The translations under genes and the position numbers were made by a program. The notes beneath the pieces are model-generated. The model searched no databases, was not told the origin of the DNA, and saw only the letters and a list, made by a program, of their open reading frames with translations. Shown here piece after piece: positions 59,782 to 64,000 of a DNA stretch of 64,000 nt (position 1 is its first letter; each line of letters begins with the position of its first letter). Source of the stretch: Streptomyces sp. M41(2017). Its GTDB lineage: Bacteria; Actinomycetota; Actinomycetes; Streptomycetales; Streptomycetaceae. The DNA lies in contig NZ_MWFK01000002.1 in NCBI RefSeq assembly GCF_002078175.1, positions 186,001-250,000 of the forward strand. The letters are read 5' to 3'.

Positions 59782-61064
59782 GTCAGGTCTGCGTCTCCGT
59801 GTTCGGGGGCGGGGAGTGTGGTGGGCACGCCGAGAGCGAGCAGGGCAGTGTCGTCGTCGAGGCCGTCACCGAAGCCCGCGAGGAGCCCGCTCAGTGCGGT
59901 GATCAGCGCCTGCGGACCTGCCGGTGACTGAGTGGCGGTGAAGGTTCGGAGAGCCTCTTCGCCGTAGAGCTCGCGCTGGGGACCGATTCGGGCCTCGGTC
60001 AGGCCGTCGGTGTAGAGCAGCAAGGTGTCGCCGGCGGCCAATTCGGTGTGGGCGCAGGTGAATGGCGGGTTGGGCAGGACTCCGATGAGCATCCCGCCGG
60101 GAGTGGGGAGGTAGTCGGCGGTGCCGTTCGCGCGCTGGATGAGCACCGGGGGGTGGCCGCCTGAGGCCAGGTGCACGCTGACGTGTTCGCCGTCTGGCTG
60201 TAGGACACCGAATATCGCGGTGCAGTAGCGGGTGTCTCCCCGGGTGTATCGCTCGTGCAGGACCGTGTTGAGGGTGCTCAGAACGGTTTCGGGGTCGGGG
60301 TTGTGTAGGGCGGCGGCCCGCAGCGTCGAGCGGGTCAGAGAGGTCAGCGCGGCCGCCTGGGGGCCCTTCCCGCAGACGTCGCCGAGGAAGAATGCCCACC
60401 GGTCTGCGTCCAGAGGGAACAGATCGTAGAAGTCTCCGCCGAGCAGGTCCGGGGAGGCCGTGTGGTAGTAGGAGGCGGCCTCAAGGCCGGGGATCTTGGG
60501 GAGTTCGGCGGGGAGCAAATTCTGCTGAAGGACGGCGAGTGCCTCTTGGAGCCGGGCGCGGTCTTTTTCCGCATGCTGGCGCGCGGTGTCCGCCTCCTGG
60601 CGGCCGCGCAGCAGCTCTTGTTCGTAGGCTCTGCGATCGCGGGCGTCGAAGAGGGTGGTGCGGATCAGCAGTGGCTCGCCGTCCTCGCTGGTCTTCACCT
60701 TCGAGGTGGCCAGGACCGGCATCCGCTTCTTTCCGCCGGCTTTGAGGTCCAGGGCGATGCCGCTGACCTCGCCCTGCATCTGCAGCGTCGGCGCGAAGTG
60801 CGTCTCGTGGTAGAGCTTGCCGCCCACAGTGAGGATGTCTGCGAACCTCATCTGGCCCACCACTCGATCCCGGGGCAGGCCCAGCCAGTCCAACAGTGTC
60901 GTGTTGATCTTCGCGATGGTGCCGTCCATGAGCGTCGACAGATAGCCGCACGGGGCCTGCTCGTACAGCTCCTCGACACTGTCCTCCAGCAGTGAGGTGA
61001 ACGCGGCGTCCGTGACGGCCGCGTCGTGCTCTGTATCAAGGTCCTTGTCGCGCTCGCACATCAT
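59778..61064 (-). CDS. rsbP: RsbP-like PAS-PP2C phosphatase
   Basis: 428 residues from the ATG at 61062-61064, which overlaps the TGA of the hydrolase gene. Order: short N-terminus, PAS domain (about 25-150: LYEQAPCGYLSTLMDGTIAK, L-D-W-L-G-L-P-R-D-R-V-V-G), coiled-coil linker (EQELLRGRQEADTARQHAEK), SpoIIE/PP2C domain (about 205-420; GGDFYDLFPLD, F-L-G-D-V-C-G-K-G, L-L-L-Y-T-D-G-L-T-E, L-D-D-D-T-A-L-L-A-L-G). This is the B. subtilis RsbP architecture: PAS, coiled coil, PP2C. RsbP needs RsbQ to become active and dephosphorylates RsbV under energy stress. All three partners sit in this one operon. Confidence 0.92.
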   Translation of the reverse strand: MMCERDKDLDTEHDAAVTDAAFTSLLEDSVEELYEQAPCGYLSTLMDGTIAKINTTLLDWLGLPRDRVVGQMRFADILTVGGKLYHETHFAPTLQMQGEVSGIALDLKAGGKKRMPVLATSKVKTSEDGEPLLIRTTLFDARDRRAYEQELLRGRQEADTARQHAEKDRARLQEALAVLQQNLLPAELPKIPGLEAASYYHTASPDLLGGDFYDLFPLDADRWAFFLGDVCGKGPQAAALTSLTRSTLRAAALHNPDPETVLSTLNTVLHERYTRGDTRYCTAIFGVLQPDGEHVSVHLASGGHPPVLIQRANGTADYLPTPGGMLIGVLPNPPFTCAHTELAAGDTLLLYTDGLTEARIGPQRELYGEEALRTFTATQSPAGPQALITALSGLLAGFGDGLDDDTALLALGVPTTLPAPEHGDADLT

Positions 61065-61864
61065 CGGGCGGCACCGAGAAACTCGCTGATGGCTGCGGCT
61101 GTGGCCTGCGGAGCACTCAGCTGCGGGCAGTGGCCCGTCGCCTCCAGCGTGATCAGGCGGCTGCCGGGGATCGCGGCGTGAACGTAGGCGCCGACCTCGC
61201 GCGGGGCGATGATGTCCTGCCGGCACTCCAGGACCAGCGTCGGCACAGTGACCTTCTTGAGATCCTCACGGCTGTCGGACAGGAAAGTCGCTCGGGCGAA
61301 GACTCGGGCCATGTCCGGATCGGTCGCGCAGAACGAGGCGGTCAACTCCTCACCGAGCTCCGGCCGGTCCTCATTCCCCATGATCAGCGGGGCCATCGCA
61401 GCCGACCAGCCCAGATAGTTCGACTCCAGCGACTCCAGCAGCTCATCGATGTCTTCCGCGCTGAAGCCGCCTCGGTAGCCGTCAGCGTCGATGTACCGGG
61501 GGGAGGGGGCGACCATCACCAGGCTGGAGAAGCGTTCTGGCGCTCTGGCCGTAGCGAGCGCCCCGACCATGGCACTGACTGAATGTCCCACGAAGTGCAC
61601 ATCGCGCAGGTCCAGGTCCTCGCAGATGTCCAGAACGTCCTGGGCGTAGCCCTCCAGAGAGCTGTAGCGCTGCTCGCTCCACGCTACGGAGTCCGAACCG
61701 CCGGAGCCTACGTAGTCGAAGAGCACGACGCGGTAGTCCTTGACCAGCATGGGGACCACACGGCGCCACATGTTCTGGTCACAACCGAACCCGTGTGCCA
61801 ACAGAAGCACCGGCCCGTCCGCACAGCCCGTGACGGCGACGTTGTTCCTGCGACAAATTTCCAT
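61061..61864 (-). CDS. rsbQ: RsbQ-like alpha/beta hydrolase
   Basis: 267 residues, start ATG 61862-61864. Strong resemblance to B. subtilis RsbQ along the whole length: LLLAHGFGCDQNMWRRVVPM, VVLFDYVGSGGSDSVAWSEQ, VLDICEDLDLRDVHFVGHSV, and D-R-P-E-L-G-E-E-L. Catalytic triad: Ser95 (G-H-S-V-S), Asp217 (C-R-Q-D-I-I-A-P) and His245 (A-T-G-H-C-P). The family also includes the karrikin and strigolactone receptors KAI2/D14. RsbQ activates RsbP, probably by presenting a small hydrophobic ligand made or bound in its pocket. It is the first gene of the operon and ATGA-coupled to rsbP. Confidence 0.95.
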   Translation of the reverse strand: MEICRRNNVAVTGCADGPVLLLAHGFGCDQNMWRRVVPMLVKDYRVVLFDYVGSGGSDSVAWSEQRYSSLEGYAQDVLDICEDLDLRDVHFVGHSVSAMVGALATARAPERFSSLVMVAPSPRYIDADGYRGGFSAEDIDELLESLESNYLGWSAAMAPLIMGNEDRPELGEELTASFCATDPDMARVFARATFLSDSREDLKKVTVPTLVLECRQDIIAPREVGAYVHAAIPGSRLITLEATGHCPQLSAPQATAAAISEFLGAAR

Positions 61865-62066
61865 CCCGCCAGTGTCCCACCCCCTGGATAGGCTTTGCTC
61901 GCCGGGCGATGGAGCTCAACCGCCCCACCGGGCTGGTCGTGACAAACCGATTTTCCCGCCGGCCAGTATGAGCGTCCGCGTCCAGGCGCGGGACGGCAGA
62001 AGGGATACAGGCCGGCCGTCGTGTAACTGGCCGTCCGATCGGATGACTGTTGCTGTCGTGACGTGT

Positions 62067-62088
62067 ATGAGCCCCGGACGGGGCTTCA
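62067..62088 (-). terminator. Candidate terminator hairpin
   Basis: GCCCC (62071-62075) pairs with GGGGC (62080-62084), extended by outer A-T and G-C pairs. It lies about 50 bases after the stop of the minus-strand phosphatase gene, in the gap before the rsbQ promoter. Confidence 0.4.
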
Positions 62089-62135
62089 GGAGCTCGAGTG
62101 TTCGGCCGAGCCTCGTGGTGGGCCGGGAGGCTCTC

Positions 62136-64000
62136 CTATGTCATGCGGCGCAGGAGGAGCAGGGCGGTGTCGTCGGTGTGCCGCCCGGTGGGCCAGGCAT
62201 GGTGGATGAGTCGGTCGATGAGGCTTTCGACGCTCTCGTCATGGTGTTGGCCAAGATGTTCGGCCAGGTCGGCAGCTTTCTGGTCGGCGTCGGTTCCAGG
62301 TACTTCCGTGAGTCCATCGGTGTAGAGGGCGAGGGTGCCGCCCAGCGGGAGCGATAGCTGGGTGACGGGGTACGGCGCGCCGATGTCGATACCGAGAGGT
62401 GGGGCGGGGTCGAGTTCGAGGACCAGTCCCGGTCGTCCGGGCTGATGCAAGAGGGGCGGCGGGTGGCCGGCGCTGGCCAGGGTGGCTTGCCCGTCCCGGA
62501 GGTCGATCCGGATGTAGAGGCACGAGACGAGCAGGTCCGTGCCGAGGTCGGCCATGACGCGGTTGGTGTGGGCCAGGACGTGGTTCGGCGGTGCGTCGGC
62601 AGTGGCGTGGATGGCGGTGCGCACCTGGCCCATCAGGGCGGCCGCGGCGACGTTGTGGCCCTGTACATCGCCGATGACCGCGGCGATGGTGGTGGCGTTG
62701 AGGCGGACCACGTCGTAGAAGTCGCCGCCGATGTCCATGCCGCGGCTGGCCGGCAGATACCGGGCGGCCATGGCGAGGCCTGGGACCTTCGGGAGCATGC
62801 GCGGAAGGAGTGCTTCTTGAAGGCCCAGGGCGAGATTGTGAACGGCGTCGTAGAGCTGGGCTCGGTCGAGCGCCTGGGCGATGAGGCCGGAGAGGGAGGT
62901 GAGGACCGCTCGTTCGTCGGCGCTGAAGGTATGCGGTTGGTCGTAGGAGAGGATGCAGCAGCCGACGGGTTGGCCGGAGGTGAGCAAGGGCAGGAAGGCC
63001 CAGGCCTTCTTGTCGCTGAGGACCGGGGCTCGAGGATAGTCGCGGGCCATCTCCTGGGGGCTGGCGACGAACAGCGGGATGCCGGTGGTCAGTACGTGCC
63101 CGGCCGGAGTGATGTCGGTGTCCACGGGCAGGCCGTCGAGACGTTGTACCGTCTCCGGGCTGTAGCCGTGCCAGCCGGTGATCTTCAAGCGGCCCGCGTC
63201 GGCCGCGGAGATGACCAGGCCGTCGGCGCCGAAGGCGGGCAGGACCTGTCCCGAGACCAGCTCGACGACATCGCTGACAGCCACCGTTTCGGTCAGAGCT
63301 GATGCCAGGTGCAGAAGCTGATAGAGGCGGCCGGTGGGAGCGTTTCGCGATGTCGTCTCCATGGGCCGGTACGACGGGGTGGGATGAGGCTGGTCGACGC
63401 CGAGGCCGTGGGGAGGGCGGTCGGAGTCCGCTGCCTCGGTCACCCGGACGCTGATCCCACTGGCGTCGGGGTAGAGCTGGAATCTCAGCAGGCGGTTCGA
63501 GGGGTGTCGCGTGGTGAATTCCACCTGCTCGCGGCTGATGACGGCGGTGCGATAGTGGTCCTCGACGGCTGGCTGGTCGAGCCAGGGCATTGATTGCCAG
63601 GGGCGGGTTCCCACGATTCGGTCGGCGGTATGTCCGAGCAGGGTGGCCGCTGTGCTGTTCATGAAGGTGATACGGCCCTCCAAATCCAGCGCCAGGGCTC
63701 CTTCGGGGAGCCGCTCGGCGTAGTCGGCGGCCGCCTGCGGAGTGCGGCCTGTGTGCGAGCGGGTCTCAGCGAGTGGCAGCCGAAGGGGCTCCCCGGGTGC
63801 CTGGGGCGGTGTCACCGACCGATCCAGGGTATGCGCGATGCGCCGGGCCTCAGTGGTGATGTGCCCTTGTTCGCGCCGGGTGGCTCGCGCCGGGTGGGAG
63901 GCAGGCCACAAGAGAACAAGTCCGCCCCAGCAACGAGAACGACCGGACAGCGGCGCGGCCGCGAGGGCGAAGCGATACGGCACGCTCGCAGCGACTCTCG
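62136..64000 (-). CDS. Multidomain SpoIIE (PP2C) phosphatase with GAF and PAS domains (5' end outside window)
   Basis: At least 621 codons; the N-terminus is beyond the right edge (the frame is open to 64000). Visible order: end of a first GAF domain (S-R-C-W-G-G-L-V-L-L-W-P-A-S-H-P), PAS (about E-G-A-L-A-L-D-L-E-G-R-I-T-F-M-N), second GAF (VSDVVELVSGQVLPAFGADG), then PP2C (LQEALLPRMLPKVPGLAMAA, I-G-G-D-F-Y-D-V-V, VIGDVQGHNVAAA, A-L-Y-T-D-G-L-T-E, H-T-D-D-T-A-L-L). It dephosphorylates STAS proteins in response to signals read by GAF/PAS. Third PP2C in the window; its gap to rsbQ is 271 bp, so it is probably a separate transcript. Confidence 0.93.
   Translation of the reverse strand, partial: RVAASVPYRFALAAAPLSGRSRCWGGLVLLWPASHPARATRREQGHITTEARRIAHTLDRSVTPPQAPGEPLRLPLAETRSHTGRTPQAAADYAERLPEGALALDLEGRITFMNSTAATLLGHTADRIVGTRPWQSMPWLDQPAVEDHYRTAVISREQVEFTTRHPSNRLLRFQLYPDASGISVRVTEAADSDRPPHGLGVDQPHPTPSYRPMETTSRNAPTGRLYQLLHLASALTETVAVSDVVELVSGQVLPAFGADGLVISAADAGRLKITGWHGYSPETVQRLDGLPVDTDITPAGHVLTTGIPLFVASPQEMARDYPRAPVLSDKKAWAFLPLLTSGQPVGCCILSYDQPHTFSADERAVLTSLSGLIAQALDRAQLYDAVHNLALGLQEALLPRMLPKVPGLAMAARYLPASRGMDIGGDFYDVVRLNATTIAAVIGDVQGHNVAAAALMGQVRTAIHATADAPPNHVLAHTNRVMADLGTDLLVSCLYIRIDLRDGQATLASAGHPPPLLHQPGRPGLVLELDPAPPLGIDIGAPYPVTQLSLPLGGTLALYTDGLTEVPGTDADQKAADLAEHLGQHHDESVESLIDRLIHHAWPTGRHTDDTALLLLRRMT

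Noticed and set aside
1..64000. CRISPR arrays, tRNA or rRNA genes
   Set aside because: I saw no short direct repeats with regular spacing and no cloverleaf or rRNA core sequence; a covariance search would be needed to exclude tRNAs fully.

Overview
The window is chromosomal DNA from a high-GC actinomycete, almost certainly Streptomyces or a close relative. Signs are the strong third-codon-position G/C bias, AGGAGG-type ribosome binding sites with GTG and TTG starts, and families typical of the genus: DUF5133, DUF6924, DUF2637, ANTAR regulators, SpoIIE-type phosphatases, a spore-associated SapA-like protein and helicase-associated-domain helicases. No rRNA, tRNA or CRISPR array was recognised. 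The mix of stress genes, insertion sequences and broken genes looks like an accessory or chromosome-arm region.

Layout. 0-9.4 kb: a partial FAD oxidoreductase, an SRPBCC protein, a frameshifted short-chain dehydrogenase, a DUF2945/DUF3140 pair, then a SigB/SigF-type sigma factor in a likely operon with DUF5133, a small protein, an ANTAR regulator and an isochorismatase-like hydrolase; then an orphan cytochrome oxidase subunit I with a small membrane partner. 9.6-11.5 kb: one complete IS5-family element plus two head-to-head transposase fragments. 11.5-17 kb: DUF6924, a translationally coupled HemK-like methyltransferase/CDGSH iron-sulfur/heme-oxygenase-like diiron operon, and a large-subunit catalase behind a SigB-type promoter. 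17-25 kb is a decay zone: a helicase with two in-frame stops, an ANTAR remnant, a secreted protein, and remnants of an integrative/conjugative element (replication-relaxation protein, DUF2637). 25-35 kb: a PAS-GAF-PP2C phosphatase, STAS and RsbW-like proteins, a broken I66 protease inhibitor, a frameshifted ANTAR protein, GlsB and hemerythrin. 35.5-36.5 kb: a second complete IS5-family element. 37-49 kb: broken GAF-ANTAR and lamin-tail genes joined by a 146-bp repeat, MarR and MerR regulators, an RsbW-like protein, secreted proteins, several recombination chimeras and an IS701-family element. 49-64 kb: an RsbW-like protein, TetR plus DUF1254, a SHOCT protein, a GH15 hydrolase, an MFS exporter, an alpha/beta hydrolase, an RsbQ-RsbP-STAS operon and a second multidomain PP2C phosphatase running off the edge.

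How the genes fit together. The recurring theme is general-stress partner switching: one SigB/F sigma factor and a C-terminal relic of another, three PP2C phosphatases, three RsbW-like kinases, several STAS antagonists and four ANTAR proteins, alongside typical stress effectors (catalase, GlsB, hemerythrin, orphan CtaD). The best-defined module is the ATGA-coupled rsbQ-rsbP-STAS operon at 59.4-61.9 kb. 

Many genes carry single-base frameshifts, often in C/G runs, or single nonsense codons. Either the arm is decaying recently or some of these are sequencing errors; raw-read checks would separate the two. Two IS5 elements and one IS701 element have intact target duplications, and a 146-bp sequence occurs twice in inverted orientation 12.7 kb apart with one mismatch.
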